Notes: a model not told the origin generated them from the letters alone. A DNA stretch of 64,000 bases from Steroidobacter gossypii (GCF_016801985.1 NZ_JAEVLS010000003.1:1-64000); one strand, 5' to 3'; counted from the stretch's first letter, positions 18,155 through 28,297 are shown. Program-made: numbers and translations.

Positions 18155-21100
18155 ATGCGTCGACTTCTGTTTCTTTCGATAGCCCTTACCTTGCAGGCCG
18201 CCGCTGCTACTGCCACCGCGCAGGAGGCCAGCATCGCCACCGAGGCGATCCCTTCGCAGCCGCTCGACCGGGCGCTCAATTCGTTGTCGCGACAGACCGG
18301 ACTGCAGTTCGTCTACACCACACAGGTCACTGGGAATCCGCAAACACAGGCCATTCCCGCGGGCCTGCCGCCCGAAGAAGGATTGAGGCAAATGCTCAGC
18401 GGCACCGGGCTGCGCTATCGCTATCTCAACAGCACCACCGTGACCATCGAGGCCGAGACGGCGTCGAGCGCTCCGGCCAAAGCGCCGGCGGCAAGCCAGG
18501 CACTGGCGCAAACCGCAGCAGCTTCCCCGCGCGCGGAAGTCACCTCCGAAGAGATCGAGACCATAGAGGTGGTCGGAACCTACAGCCGCAGCCTCGAACA
18601 GGCGGTGGACATCAAGCGAGCGAAGATTGAATTCTCCGACTCGATCGTCGCAACCGACGTGGCCGACTTTCCGGAACAGAACCTCGCCGAGGCGTTGCAA
18701 CGCATGCCCGGCGTGGCCATCGAACGCAACAAGGGCCTGGGCAGCAAAGTCAACGTGCGTGGTCTGCCGTCCGAGTACACCTATGTCTCCATCAACGACC
18801 TGGCGACCGCCTCCGGCAGCAGCGGCCGCGAAGTTGAGTTCGACATCTTCGCGTCGGAGATCATTCAGCGTGTGACAGTGCAGAAGTCGCCGAGCGCGGC
18901 CGATGAGGAAGGCGGCATCGCTGGCTCGGTGCAGATTTCCACTGCCCGCCCGTTCGACTACGACCGCGGCAGGCTGGTTGTTTCCGCTGAAGGCGCATAC
19001 AACTCCATCTCCGAGGAAACCGATCCCAAGTTCTCGTTCCTCGCCAGCGACACCTGGGGCGACTTCGGCGCGCTGGTCTCCTTCTCCAGGGCGGAGCGCA
19101 CCAACCGAACCGACTCGACCTCCGGCATCAACTTCCGCCCGATGTCGCGCTTCCTCGGTGCGTCGGGGTCGAGGGGAACCCAGGCGGCCGATGTCCTGGC
19201 GCGCGATGCCGGTGTGATCATCCGTGACCGCACCGATACGGACGAGACCAACCTGATTGTGTTTCAGGATAAGGTCGGCGACCGCGTCTATCTCAACGAC
19301 CAGGAAAAGTGGGGCGCCACCGCATCGCTGCAGTACAAGCCCGGCGACCGCTTCAGCCTGACGTTCGACGCCATGCTCGCGGGCTTCGATACCACCGAAG
19401 ACGAGTACGATGCAGCCGCGTACTCCGCCTCGAGCCGCAGCACGCTGGAGACCATCCACGAGTACGACGCCACCACGCTGTCCGAATATGGCATGGTCGT
19501 GCTGCGTGATGTTTCCTATACCGCCACCCAGCACGAGTTCCTGAGCAAGGAGCGTATTAACGAGACCGACTACGGTCAGTACAGCATGGCGCTCGACTGG
19601 AGCGGAGACACCTGGGCCGCCCATGCAATGCTCGGTTACTCCGGCGCGGAGAAAACGCTGGATTATTCCAACCTGAAGCACGTGGCCTATGCGCCGTCGC
19701 GCACACGCTGGGCGGGCAATAGCGGCGAAACGGTGCCCAGCGCCAGCCCGAACACAATCGACATGTATAACGCACCGGAGCGGTACCTGTTCGAAGCTTA
19801 TGAGACCACGCTGGAGCAGGTGACCGACGACAAGTACGCCGCGCAACTCGACTTCGAAAAAGCGCTCGACCTGGCGTTCATGCCCGCGCTGCGCACGGTG
19901 CAGGTCGGTGCGCGCTACACCGATAAGTCAAAGGAGCGCAATTACGGCGAGCTCAAGATCACTGGGCCGAGCGCCGGCGATACCTCGTGGGTAAACACCC
20001 GCACTCTGGCCGACAGCCCGCTACAGTGGATCAGTGACATTGCGCCCGGCGGCGACTACCGCATGAAGGATCTGAATTGGATGCAGGTCTCCAACGAGTA
20101 CGCCCGGGGTGCGTTCCGCTATCCCGGCTTCGCCACGCCGTTCGAGGACGGCCAGTACTATCGCGTCGACGAGGAAGTGAGCAGCCTGTACGCAATGGCC
20201 GATATGGCCTTCGATCTCGGCAGCGTGCCGGTTACGGTGAATGCAGGTGCGCGCTACGTCGACACGGCCGTGCTGTCTTTTGGTTACCACCAGGTGCAGA
20301 ACGCGGATGGCAGCACCGGGTATACCGATTCGCCGGTTTCCAGGAAAGGCCGCTACGATGACATCCTGCCAAGCATGAACTTGAGCGCCGAACTGCTCGA
20401 TGGGCTACTGCTGCGCGCAGCCGCATCGGAGACGCTGATCCGCCCGGCGCTGACCGACATCGCGTACCGACGCACCGCGAGCTGGAATTCGTTTCGCTTC
20501 ACCGACGGCAATCCCGACCTGCAGCCCACCTACGCCAAGCAATGGGAAATCGGCCTCGAGAAATATCTCGATCACGGCGGCTTGCTGGCGGTGTCGTATT
20601 TCCACAAGAAGATCGACGGCGTGGTGGTGAACTCCCTCACCGGGGTGGTCGAGAACGTGCCGGTGTATAACGCGAACGGTACGCTCAACGGCAACTACGA
20701 CTTCGACGTCTACCAGCCGGTGAATGCCGACGGTTCCTATGAAGTCGACGGCATCGAATTGATTGCGCAGGTGCCGCTGGAGTTGTTGCACAGCTCGCTA
20801 CAAGGCTTCGGCATCAATGCCAACTACACCATGCTCGACAGTTCGCTGGCCGGCGAATCGGATCTCGGCATCAGCACGCCCATGCCCGGCCTCGCCGAAA
20901 AGACTTACAACCTCACCGTGTACTACGACAATGACCGATTCGACGCGCGCGTGGCCTATAACCACAAGGACGAGTACGTCGAGTCGATCGGCTACAACAT
21001 GTATCCGATCTGGCGTGAGGCCTATGGTCAGCTGGACGTCTCCATCGGCTACCGCGTGATCGAGAACGTCAAGGTCAGCCTGAGGGGCATCAACATGACG

Positions 21101-21199
21101 GACGAGGTCACCAGCGGCTACACCATGGACCCGTCGTTCCCGACGATGTACGAGCGCTCCGGTCGTCGCATCAGCCTGGACGTGCGCTCCACTTTCTGA
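18155..21199 (+). CDS. TonB-dependent receptor with STN domain (set 2)
   Basis: A 1014-aa outer-membrane transporter with signal peptide (MRRLLFLSIALTLQAAAATA), STN domain (about 28-100; IPSQPLDRALNSLSRQTGL), TonB-box-like ETIEVVGTY near 135-143, plug (ATDVADFPEQNLAEALQRMP; ADEEGGIAGSVQI) and barrel ending in RSTF. The frame is open from 17975, but ATG 18155 starts a proper signal sequence and removes the overlap with fecR. Substrate unknown; the next gene, a PHP-type hydrolase 71 bases downstream, is a plausible functional partner. A 10-bp perfect hairpin sits between them. Confidence 0.92.
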   Translation: MRRLLFLSIALTLQAAAATATAQEASIATEAIPSQPLDRALNSLSRQTGLQFVYTTQVTGNPQTQAIPAGLPPEEGLRQMLSGTGLRYRYLNSTTVTIEAETASSAPAKAPAASQALAQTAAASPRAEVTSEEIETIEVVGTYSRSLEQAVDIKRAKIEFSDSIVATDVADFPEQNLAEALQRMPGVAIERNKGLGSKVNVRGLPSEYTYVSINDLATASGSSGREVEFDIFASEIIQRVTVQKSPSAADEEGGIAGSVQISTARPFDYDRGRLVVSAEGAYNSISEETDPKFSFLASDTWGDFGALVSFSRAERTNRTDSTSGINFRPMSRFLGASGSRGTQAADVLARDAGVIIRDRTDTDETNLIVFQDKVGDRVYLNDQEKWGATASLQYKPGDRFSLTFDAMLAGFDTTEDEYDAAAYSASSRSTLETIHEYDATTLSEYGMVVLRDVSYTATQHEFLSKERINETDYGQYSMALDWSGDTWAAHAMLGYSGAEKTLDYSNLKHVAYAPSRTRWAGNSGETVPSASPNTIDMYNAPERYLFEAYETTLEQVTDDKYAAQLDFEKALDLAFMPALRTVQVGARYTDKSKERNYGELKITGPSAGDTSWVNTRTLADSPLQWISDIAPGGDYRMKDLNWMQVSNEYARGAFRYPGFATPFEDGQYYRVDEEVSSLYAMADMAFDLGSVPVTVNAGARYVDTAVLSFGYHQVQNADGSTGYTDSPVSRKGRYDDILPSMNLSAELLDGLLLRAAASETLIRPALTDIAYRRTASWNSFRFTDGNPDLQPTYAKQWEIGLEKYLDHGGLLAVSYFHKKIDGVVVNSLTGVVENVPVYNANGTLNGNYDFDVYQPVNADGSYEVDGIELIAQVPLELLHSSLQGFGINANYTMLDSSLAGESDLGISTPMPGLAEKTYNLTVYYDNDRFDARVAYNHKDEYVESIGYNMYPIWREAYGQLDVSIGYRVIENVKVSLRGINMTDEVTSGYTMDPSFPTMYERSGRRISLDVRSTF

Positions 21200-21217
21200 T
21201 CCCGTGCCTTGCTTTGG

Positions 21218-21241
21218 CGTGGCGGTCCCTCGACCGCCACG
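21218..21241 (+). promoter_or_regulatory. Intergenic hairpin between receptor 2 and PHP gene
   Basis: CGTGGCGGTC (21218-21227) and GACCGCCACG (21232-21241) form a perfect 10-bp stem with a CCTC loop. It lies 18 bases after the receptor stop and 29 before the next start. With no T-run it is more likely an RNA-stability or partial-attenuation structure than a full terminator. Confidence 0.5.
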
Positions 21242-21270
21242 GCCACTGCGTTCGAAGACGAAGGAAGATC

Positions 21271-22665
21271 ATGTTTCGTTTGCTGCTGCTCCTGCCTATC
21301 GTGGTTCTCTTGACATTGCCGGGCACGACTTGCGCCGCCGGCCGCGACGACGCTCGCCGCTGGCTCGCGGGCGACCATCATGTGCACAGCGAATGGAGCG
21401 TTGGCTGGGACAAGGGAACATCACCGCCCACGCCGATTCGTGGCGGCGACTCGCCCTACACACGTTCACACAATGCGCGGCAGGCATTGGCCAATGGCTT
21501 GAGCTGGATCGTGCACACTGACCACGGCGGCCCGGGTCATTCCTTGGTGACACGAGACCATGCCTGGCCCGCTTTGTTGCAGGCGAGGCGAGAGGTGCCG
21601 GACTTGATCCAGTTCAACGGCATGGAGTTCGACGTGCCCGGCGGTGAGCACGCCTCGCTGATCATCGCTCCGGGACCGCATGAGCGCGACGAGTTGGTCA
21701 CGATCGAACGCGAGTACAACCGCCGCGAGCCGCTGGAACCGGACAGCCGCGAAGATGGGCAACTGATGCTCGCCGCCTTGGCGCACATGCGGGCGCTGCC
21801 AGCGCCGCCGGTGGTGTTCATCAATCATCCCTCCCGAACCGCCACAGGCGTCAACCGCTGGGGTGAGGTAGATCCGGCGGAACTGCGCGCTTGGCATGGA
21901 GCCGCGCCACGTGTGCTGGTGGGCATGGAAGGCGCTCCCGGGCACCAGGCCGCTGCAGACCATCGCGGACTTTATCGACACGTCGACGCACCCACGTTCG
22001 GCGGCTTCGATCAAATGACCGCCCGCGTCGGCGGCGTGTGGGACACGATGTTGGCGGAGGGCCGGCGGTTCTGGATCACGGCCACCTCGGACTCGCATAT
22101 GAACCTCCGCCAAGGCGGGCGTGACTTCGATCCCGGACAGTACAGCAAGACCTACGTGTGGGCTCGGCACGAGGCCGAGGACATCCTCGATGGAATGCGC
22201 GAAGGAAGAATGTTTGCAGTGACGGGCGACCTGATCGATGCGCTGGAGCTCACGATACGTGCGACCGACGATGCGGAAAAAGCTGTCACCATGGGCGGTA
22301 CGCTGGTGCTTCCGGCGAAAGCCAGGATGCGCGTGGAGCTGAGAGTTCGCCAGAGCGCGCAGCCAAACGCCAATGGCGAACGACCGGTGTTGGATCACAT
22401 CGACCTGATCGTTGGCCAAACGCCTGGCGACGATCAAGGCGGACCGCAGATGGAAGTTAAGCGCTTCGGCCCGGACGAATGGAAAAGCGAGGGACAATGG
22501 CGAGTCGTGTCGTGGGAGCTCGCGATACCGCAGCATGGCGGGTTCGTGCGCGCTCGTGGTACGAACACATCGGAAACAGAGCCCTTGGCGGATGCACGCG
22601 GCGAGGATCCCTGGCGGGACCTGTGGTTCTACTCAAACCCGGTGTTCATCGAGGTGGCGCACTGA
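21271..22665 (+). CDS. Secreted PHP/CehA-McbA-type metallohydrolase
   Basis: A 464-aa enzyme with a cleavable signal peptide (LLLLLPIVVLLTLPGTTCAA) placing it in the periplasm. Metal-binding PHP-like motifs are in order: HVH (H37 and H39, in GDHHVHSEWS), HTDHGG, GMEFDVPGGEH, INHPSRT, and TATSDSH. This family hydrolyses phosphoesters or, in CehA/McbA, carbamates; the actual substrate is unknown. The start follows an AAGGAAG site. Its place behind a TonB receptor and its export signal suggest it processes whatever that receptor imports (inference). Confidence 0.82.
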   Translation: MFRLLLLLPIVVLLTLPGTTCAAGRDDARRWLAGDHHVHSEWSVGWDKGTSPPTPIRGGDSPYTRSHNARQALANGLSWIVHTDHGGPGHSLVTRDHAWPALLQARREVPDLIQFNGMEFDVPGGEHASLIIAPGPHERDELVTIEREYNRREPLEPDSREDGQLMLAALAHMRALPAPPVVFINHPSRTATGVNRWGEVDPAELRAWHGAAPRVLVGMEGAPGHQAAADHRGLYRHVDAPTFGGFDQMTARVGGVWDTMLAEGRRFWITATSDSHMNLRQGGRDFDPGQYSKTYVWARHEAEDILDGMREGRMFAVTGDLIDALELTIRATDDAEKAVTMGGTLVLPAKARMRVELRVRQSAQPNANGERPVLDHIDLIVGQTPGDDQGGPQMEVKRFGPDEWKSEGQWRVVSWELAIPQHGGFVRARGTNTSETEPLADARGEDPWRDLWFYSNPVFIEVAH

Positions 22666-22675
22666 GTGAGCGCGA

Positions 22676-22705
22676 TTCGCTGGCTGCACCGCTGCAGCCA
22701 GCGAA
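22676..22705. terminator. Bidirectional terminator-like hairpin
   Basis: TTCGCTGGCTGCA (22676-22688) and TGCAGCCAGCGAA (22693-22705) make a perfect 13-bp stem with a CCGC loop. It sits between the converging stops of the PHP gene (22665) and receptor 3 (22726), so it could stop transcription from both sides. U-tracts are short. Confidence 0.65.
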
Positions 22706-22725
22706 ACATCGCCTGTCGAAGTCGC

Positions 22726-25683
22726 TCAGTACTTCGCGCGCATGCCGAGCATCAGCGTGCGGCCATAACGGGTGTACCCGGAGAACCAGTCGTCGCGAAC
22801 GAACTGCAGCTGTGCTTCGTCGGTGACGTTGATGCCCTGGGCGAACACCGTGATCTGCTCGTTCAACCGATACGACAAGTCGACATCGAGAGAACCGAAC
22901 GCTTTGTCGTTCGCGGAGCCGAGCCCGTTGGTGCCGACTTCCTGCAGCACATCGTCTTGCCAGCTGTAACTGAGCCGGGCGGCGAACGCTGCATGCTCGT
23001 AGAACGCAGTGATGTTGAAGCTGTTTTTTGCCACGTTCTCCAGGTCGTCCTTGATCACCCTGGCGCCGTCGTAGTAAGTCGCTTCGGTATCCGTGTGCGT
23101 GTAGTTGGCTAGCACGCCCAGGCCATCGAAAGGCGCGGGGAGGAACTTCAGCATCTGCTGATATGCGATCTCGACGCCGGTGACACTTGCATCTCCGCCA
23201 TTGACGGGCGCGGTCAGCACGTACGTCGTGCCATCGATCACGAGGTTCGAGCGCTGACGCGTCATGAAAGTGGTGATGTCCTTGTAGAACACGCCGCCGA
23301 GCAGCGCGCTGCCGGGTGCGAAGTACCATTCCACGGTGGCGTCGTATTGCCAGGCCTCGAACGGCTTCAATTGCGGATTGCCGCCCACGGCTTCGAAGAT
23401 GGTGCCGGACGAATTCAACGTCAGGCGCGGCGCCAGGTCGGCCAGCGAGGGGCGTGTGATGACCTTGGCCGCGGCGAAATGCGTCTGTACGTCATCGGAC
23501 CAATCCCACGCCAGATTCAACGACGGCAGGATATCGGTGTACTCGCGATCGAAGCTCACCGGCAACGCACGAGTGCCATCGTCGGCATGGCCGGCCGATG
23601 TTTGCTCGGTGCGCGCCACACGGACACCGAAGTTGCCGCGCAGGGGCTTGCCGAGCAAATTCGATTCCAGGTTGCTCATCGCGTAAGCGGACGCGATGTC
23701 TTCGTCCACGCGATACGAATTGCGCAAATCGCCACGTGACAACGGCGCATTCAGCTCCGCCAGATTGATCTGAGTAGCGAAGGCGCTCGGATTGGGCATG
23801 ACCCAGCTGCGGGGCAGCGAGCCGGCGGCATCGCGGAGAAAATTCCCCTCGGGGAACGGTTCGAAGAACGAGGCATCGAAGGACCTGCCCTGCACACCTC
23901 GGGTGAAGTTGTAGTCCCGGCGATCGTAGTCCCGGAAGCGCGTGCGGTACTTAGCCCCGAACTGCAGCTCGCTCAGCGCGGCGAAGTCGATCGGGCGCCG
24001 GGCGTCGAGCTGGAAGGCGAGTTCTTCGTCGGTGGACTCGACGTCGCGCCACTCGACACGACGCCCCGGCAGCAAACCCGGATTGTTCAGATCGGCGTCC
24101 AGAAAGCTCACGCTGGGAACGACATCGCCGCCCTGGTCGTCGAGCTGGGGAAAATCGAACGTGACTCGACCCACTGGCCCGAGCAGGCGCGTGCGCGTGA
24201 TCGGGGTGGGGGTGTCGCTTTCAGCGTGTGCATAAACCGCGTCGGCGTCGAGTGTCCAATCTCCGAGCCGATATTCCGCGTTCAGGCCGACCATGATGTT
24301 GTCGTGTCTCAGGTCGGACACTTCGCGGCCGATCTGGCTGGTACCCTCTGCCGTGGCTGCGCGCAGCACGCCATCGGTGATCACGGCGGACCCCGGCACG
24401 ATGGTGGACAGATCGAAACCCGCCGAATACGTCAGCTCGTCGTAGTGATCCTTGAGCTGGGTGTAGAACAGGTCGAGGTTCACGTCCAGGTCCTCGCTCG
24501 GTTGCCATTGGAGCGCGCCGTTCACGCCGATGCGCTCGCGATCCTCACGTTCCAGCGTCGGGCGCGTCGCGGTTGGTACGAGGACGGAACCCGTGTCGGC
24601 GGCGCCGTCGCCGTCCGTATCCACTCCGGCCGACTCATCGGTCCACGTCACGCCCGTGATGCGGTCCTGACGCAACGTGCGCTCGTCGTACACCGCGGAC
24701 ACGAGCAGGCCGAAGTTCGCATCGTCATTGATCCAGCTGGCGAGACCCGATACACGCGGGTCGATGGTATCGGCCAGTTCGGGAGAGCTTGCCACCGCCG
24801 AGCCTGCAACCGTGGAGCGTTCGAGGCTCAATGGACGGAATGTGCGCACGTTGACAATACCTCCGATCGCGCCTTCATCGAGCGCCGCGGTGGGACTCTT
24901 GGCCACCTCGACGCTCGCCACCAGCTCGGAGGGCAGCGTGTCGAAACGGAATTGACGGCCGCTTTGGCCGCTATCCCGGACGTTCTCGTTCACCGCGGCG
25001 CCCCGGCCGTTGACATTCACGATCTGGAAGCTGGGCCCGAGGCCCCGAACGCGCACGAACAAGCCTTCGCCGCGATCCCGAGTGATCGAGACACCCGGCA
25101 CTCGCTGCAGAGCTTCGGCGAGATTCTGCGTGGGGAACTTGCCAATGTCCTCGGCCGAAATCACGTCGATGACGTTGCTGGCCTGACGCTTCTCATCGAG
25201 CGCGCGCGCGAGGCTGTCAGCGAAGCCGGCGCTGACGACGATTTCTTCGATCGGCTCCGATTGTTCAACGGCAGGTTGTCGATAGACCTGCACAGGCGCC
25301 GCGGCGCTGGTACGGATGTTGGGACGCGTGGCGGCGGGATTCTCGCGGGCTTGCTGCACCAAAGCCGTGTCGCCGGCCAACGTGAAGCTCAGGCCGGAGC
25401 CGTCCAGCAGCCGCGTCAGCGCTTCGTCAGCCGTGAAGGATCCGGACAAAGCCGCGGAGCGCTTGCCAGTGATCAACGCCGGATCCACCACGACCTGAAT
25501 GTCCGTAGCGCGCGAGAACGCCGACAAGGCCGCGCCGAGATCGCTCGCCGGAATAGACAATCGCAGTTCGACGGTGGCGTGCGACGATTGCGCATGCGCC
25601 GGCGCTATGGCAACGGCCGCGGCGGCGATGGGAGCCAGTAAAGCCGTTTGAGTCGTCCCCAGGGAAATTCCAAATCGGGTCAT
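22726..25683 (-). CDS. TonB-dependent receptor with STN domain (set 3)
   Basis: A 985-aa outer-membrane transporter: signal peptide (about 1-31, ending AHAQ), STN domain (about 38-110; IPASDLGAALSAFSRATDI), TonB-box-like IEEIVVSAG near 145-153, plug (ISAEDIGKFPTQNLAEALQR; LDEGAIGGIVNVRTFRP) and barrel. ATG 25683 is preferred to 25746 as it starts directly before the signal peptide and follows GAGTGGA. The upstream genes are fecR and a sigma factor on the same strand, so the operon order matches sets 1 and 2 but runs leftward. Its long barrel and plug type again suggest a non-siderophore substrate. Confidence 0.92.
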   Translation of the reverse strand: MTRFGISLGTTQTALLAPIAAAAVAIAPAHAQSSHATVELRLSIPASDLGAALSAFSRATDIQVVVDPALITGKRSAALSGSFTADEALTRLLDGSGLSFTLAGDTALVQQARENPAATRPNIRTSAAAPVQVYRQPAVEQSEPIEEIVVSAGFADSLARALDEKRQASNVIDVISAEDIGKFPTQNLAEALQRVPGVSITRDRGEGLFVRVRGLGPSFQIVNVNGRGAAVNENVRDSGQSGRQFRFDTLPSELVASVEVAKSPTAALDEGAIGGIVNVRTFRPLSLERSTVAGSAVASSPELADTIDPRVSGLASWINDDANFGLLVSAVYDERTLRQDRITGVTWTDESAGVDTDGDGAADTGSVLVPTATRPTLEREDRERIGVNGALQWQPSEDLDVNLDLFYTQLKDHYDELTYSAGFDLSTIVPGSAVITDGVLRAATAEGTSQIGREVSDLRHDNIMVGLNAEYRLGDWTLDADAVYAHAESDTPTPITRTRLLGPVGRVTFDFPQLDDQGGDVVPSVSFLDADLNNPGLLPGRRVEWRDVESTDEELAFQLDARRPIDFAALSELQFGAKYRTRFRDYDRRDYNFTRGVQGRSFDASFFEPFPEGNFLRDAAGSLPRSWVMPNPSAFATQINLAELNAPLSRGDLRNSYRVDEDIASAYAMSNLESNLLGKPLRGNFGVRVARTEQTSAGHADDGTRALPVSFDREYTDILPSLNLAWDWSDDVQTHFAAAKVITRPSLADLAPRLTLNSSGTIFEAVGGNPQLKPFEAWQYDATVEWYFAPGSALLGGVFYKDITTFMTRQRSNLVIDGTTYVLTAPVNGGDASVTGVEIAYQQMLKFLPAPFDGLGVLANYTHTDTEATYYDGARVIKDDLENVAKNSFNITAFYEHAAFAARLSYSWQDDVLQEVGTNGLGSANDKAFGSLDVDLSYRLNEQITVFAQGINVTDEAQLQFVRDDWFSGYTRYGRTLMLGMRAKY

Positions 25684-25770
25684 TGCGAAGTCCACTCTCA
25701 GGCGCGTGCGCGCGTTGTGGGAAGCAAGACGGCGCAGCCGCTGCATTCCGGACAGGGACTTTTGTGAACT

Positions 25771-26769
25771 TTATGTTGCGGCGGGATGCCGGCTGACGTG
25801 CAGGCCGGCCTCCGAGCGCGTCACGCTGAATCCATGAATGATGGCAAGTTTGCGCAGGAGCGCTTCGGGATCGTTCAGGCGAAAACGACCGGCAATGCGC
25901 TTGTTGGTCAGTGCGGGCTCGACGCTCACCGTCACGTTGTGACGACGGCCGAGTCGTTCCGCCAGACCACCGAGTGTCACGCCGTCGGTTTGCAACCAAC
26001 CGCTGCGCCAGTCACCTCCGTTCACATCGAAAGGTTTGACCGGGGACAGGACACTGTCGTTGAGATCGGCTTTCTCGCCGGCCACCAGATCGATCGCGCT
26101 CGCGAACCAGCCATTGGGACCGAAAGCGACGCGGCCATGATGAACCGCAATCTCCAGTCCATCGCGTGTCTGACTGAGATCGAACGCCGTGCCGCGAACC
26201 TGCACGCGCCCGTCCTCGGTTTCCACAATGAACGGTCGGTCGGCATCACGAGCCACGGTGAAGAACACTTCGCCCTGCTGCATGCGAACGGCGCGGCGAG
26301 CGGCACCCAGGCGCACCAGCAAAGACGTGCCACCACTCAGTTCGAGTCTCGATCCGTCGGCTAGCACGACTGTGCGTGTCTCTCCGGAACGCGTGACCAC
26401 GAGGGTTTGCGGCGTCAAGGCCAGGTTGAGCCAAGGCCACGCCAGGCAGACGAGTAACGACAGCAGTCCGATGGCAGCAGCCAGGCCAGGTAGCCGCACG
26501 ACGCTGGGTAGTCTGCGCGTGACTGATGTCTCTGCAGTCGGGTTGCTGGCGCTTTCCTGCAGGGCCGCCACGAGCGCCGGATCCATGATCATCCGGGACA
26601 TCGCATCGAAAGCCGCCCGACGGCGTGGATCGTCGGCGAGCCAACCCTCAAGAGCCAGCTTCTCCTCGGCTGACACATTGTCGCTGTTCATGCGAGCGCA
26701 CCAAGTCGCGGCTTCGGTGACGAGCTCGGGCGGCATGCCATTGGTATCGTGCTTGTAGGTGCCGCTCAT
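25771..26769 (-). CDS. FecR-family anti-sigma/transducer protein (set 3)
   Basis: A 332-aa transducer, with DUF4880-like N-terminus (NVSAEEKLALEGWLADDPRR), one membrane helix (about 94-116), a FecR domain (VVLADGSRLELSGGTSLLV; VQVRGTAFDLSQTRDGLEI) and a C-terminal periplasmic part (GLAERLGRRHNVTVSV). Its start overlaps the sigma-factor stop (ATGA, 26766-26769) and its stop is 87 bases before receptor 3. Confidence 0.92.
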   Translation of the reverse strand: MSGTYKHDTNGMPPELVTEAATWCARMNSDNVSAEEKLALEGWLADDPRRRAAFDAMSRMIMDPALVAALQESASNPTAETSVTRRLPSVVRLPGLAAAIGLLSLLVCLAWPWLNLALTPQTLVVTRSGETRTVVLADGSRLELSGGTSLLVRLGAARRAVRMQQGEVFFTVARDADRPFIVETEDGRVQVRGTAFDLSQTRDGLEIAVHHGRVAFGPNGWFASAIDLVAGEKADLNDSVLSPVKPFDVNGGDWRSGWLQTDGVTLGGLAERLGRRHNVTVSVEPALTNKRIAGRFRLNDPEALLRKLAIIHGFSVTRSEAGLHVSRHPAAT

Positions 26770-27293
26770 TCGTGCGCGCTTCCCGTGGCGTGGGAGTTTG
26801 CAGACGGCTCGTGACCAGCATCATGCTTCGATATTTCTTGGTGCAGCCACTCCAGCGCACGCACCACATGCTTCTCCACGGCTGCATGGCTCAGTCCGAG
26901 GCTGGCCGCTATTTCGGAATAGCTTTCACCGCGCAGACGACGCCGAATGAAAACTTCACGGCGTAGCGGGGGCATGGCCGCCAGCGCCTGGCCGAAAGCA
27001 TCGATGCGCTGGCGATGAATGCTGACTTGTTCCTGGGGAGGCCGATCGCACACTAGGTCCTCCGTCAACGGCTGAACGTCACTGCGATTCAATGAGCGAA
27101 AATGATCTCGCACCAGGTTAGTGGCGATACGGAACCCCAGCGCTTTGGTGTCCAGCACGGTCTGAACGCGCGCGTAGGCCAGCAATCGCGTGAGCGTCTC
27201 CTGCACGAGATCTTCACTGATCCACGGATCACGGACCCGCTTGAGGATGAAGTGATAGAGGCTGCTGCGGTGAACGGCTAGATCGGCCGGCAT
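26766..27293 (-). CDS. ECF RNA polymerase sigma factor, FecI-like (set 3)
   Basis: A 175-aa sigma factor with region 2 (DPWISEDLVQETLTRLLAYA) and region 4 (ESYSEIAASLGLSHAAVEKH). It is more divergent from the other two in the window and lacks their NPEAYL signature (TKALGFRIATNLVRDHF instead). It leads the leftward sigma/FecR/receptor operon. The C-terminal 20 residues are His/Glu-rich and carry no known motif. Confidence 0.9.
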   Translation of the reverse strand: MPADLAVHRSSLYHFILKRVRDPWISEDLVQETLTRLLAYARVQTVLDTKALGFRIATNLVRDHFRSLNRSDVQPLTEDLVCDRPPQEQVSIHRQRIDAFGQALAAMPPLRREVFIRRRLRGESYSEIAASLGLSHAAVEKHVVRALEWLHQEISKHDAGHEPSANSHATGSAHE

Positions 27294-27462
27294 GACGAGG
27301 CGGTTTGTCTGGAGATCCGCAGCGTTCTCTATGATTGGTGTGACCGTTTGATGACAAAGCGCGAGATTCTGGTGACGGAGGAGCAGCTGATGGGCGTCCG
27401 GAAGAGTAGGGGCGACACCATGCGGCAGCAGGAGAGCATCTGACAGTTATTGCTCTCTCGAT

Positions 27463-28077
27463 TCAGCCTGCCGGTCGCATGATCCGTACGAATCGAGGGG
27501 AGTTCACGATCATCGCCAGCCAGCGCGCTGTGTTGGGCAGCGGCAGATTGGCGAACCAGTCCAGATCGACTGCGGAGAACTGACGGACGAATGGGACGAT
27601 CGCCATGTCCGCCAGTGCCGCTCGATTCCCGAACAGGTACCTTGAGGACTGAAGTCGCGACTCCAGCCGGTGCAGGCTGATCACGGCTTCGCGTCGGCTG
27701 AGCTCTCGATCCGCGTCAACGAATCGATTCGGATACTTGTATCGATCGAGATGGCCCTTGAAGTGTTCATCGAAATGGCGGATCAGCGAGCTCATAGCTG
27801 CGAAATCGTCCAGCTCCGGAGCCAACCATTGCTCGGGGTCGTTACGGCTCAGAGCCCAGAGCATGATGTCGAGGCTTTCGTCGATCACCGTTCCGTTGGT
27901 GTCGATCAGGACTGGCACAGTGCCTTTCGGCGACGCACGTAACATGGCGGCTGGCTTGTTGCGTAACGCGACTTCTACTACTTCAAAGGCTTGGGCACTT
28001 ACGTCAAGTGCCAGCCGCGCCCGCATGGCATAGGGGCAGCGCCGAAATGAGTACAGGATGGGGAGCTGCGCCTGCAT
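27463..28077 (-). CDS. Glutathione S-transferase family protein
   Basis: A 204-aa cytosolic GST-like protein. The N-terminal thioredoxin-like domain has LYSFRRCPYAMRARLAL, with a CPYA active-site motif, the cis-Pro segment PKGTVPVL and the ES dyad (VIDESLDIM) that binds the glutathione gamma-glutamyl group. The C-terminal part is helical. ATG 28077 is chosen over 28125 because the sequence from it aligns with family starts. It is a single gene with no obvious partners. Confidence 0.85.
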   Translation of the reverse strand: MQAQLPILYSFRRCPYAMRARLALDVSAQAFEVVEVALRNKPAAMLRASPKGTVPVLIDTNGTVIDESLDIMLWALSRNDPEQWLAPELDDFAAMSSLIRHFDEHFKGHLDRYKYPNRFVDADRELSRREAVISLHRLESRLQSSRYLFGNRAALADMAIVPFVRQFSAVDLDWFANLPLPNTARWLAMIVNSPRFVRIMRPAG

Positions 28078-28297
28078 GGGGCGCGAGTATACCCGGCGGC
28101 TCGGTAGCTGATGCAGTGCCAACAAACGACATCAGGGGTTTAGCTAAGCCCGTTGAGCGAGTCTGTCTTCCCAGATGCCCTCAATCACCAGTCACTATCT
28201 TTGTTACCGGCAAGTTCCGCGCCGGCCGCAAGTTTCGCGACAGACTCGATTGCTAGCTTGGCTTCCGATGAACTTCAAGTGTCCGAGGAAACCCGCC

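Noticed and set aside
18035-19846. 603-codon antisense frame in receptor 2
   Set aside because: Same reason: shadow of a real gene, no ribosome site and no recognisable motif.
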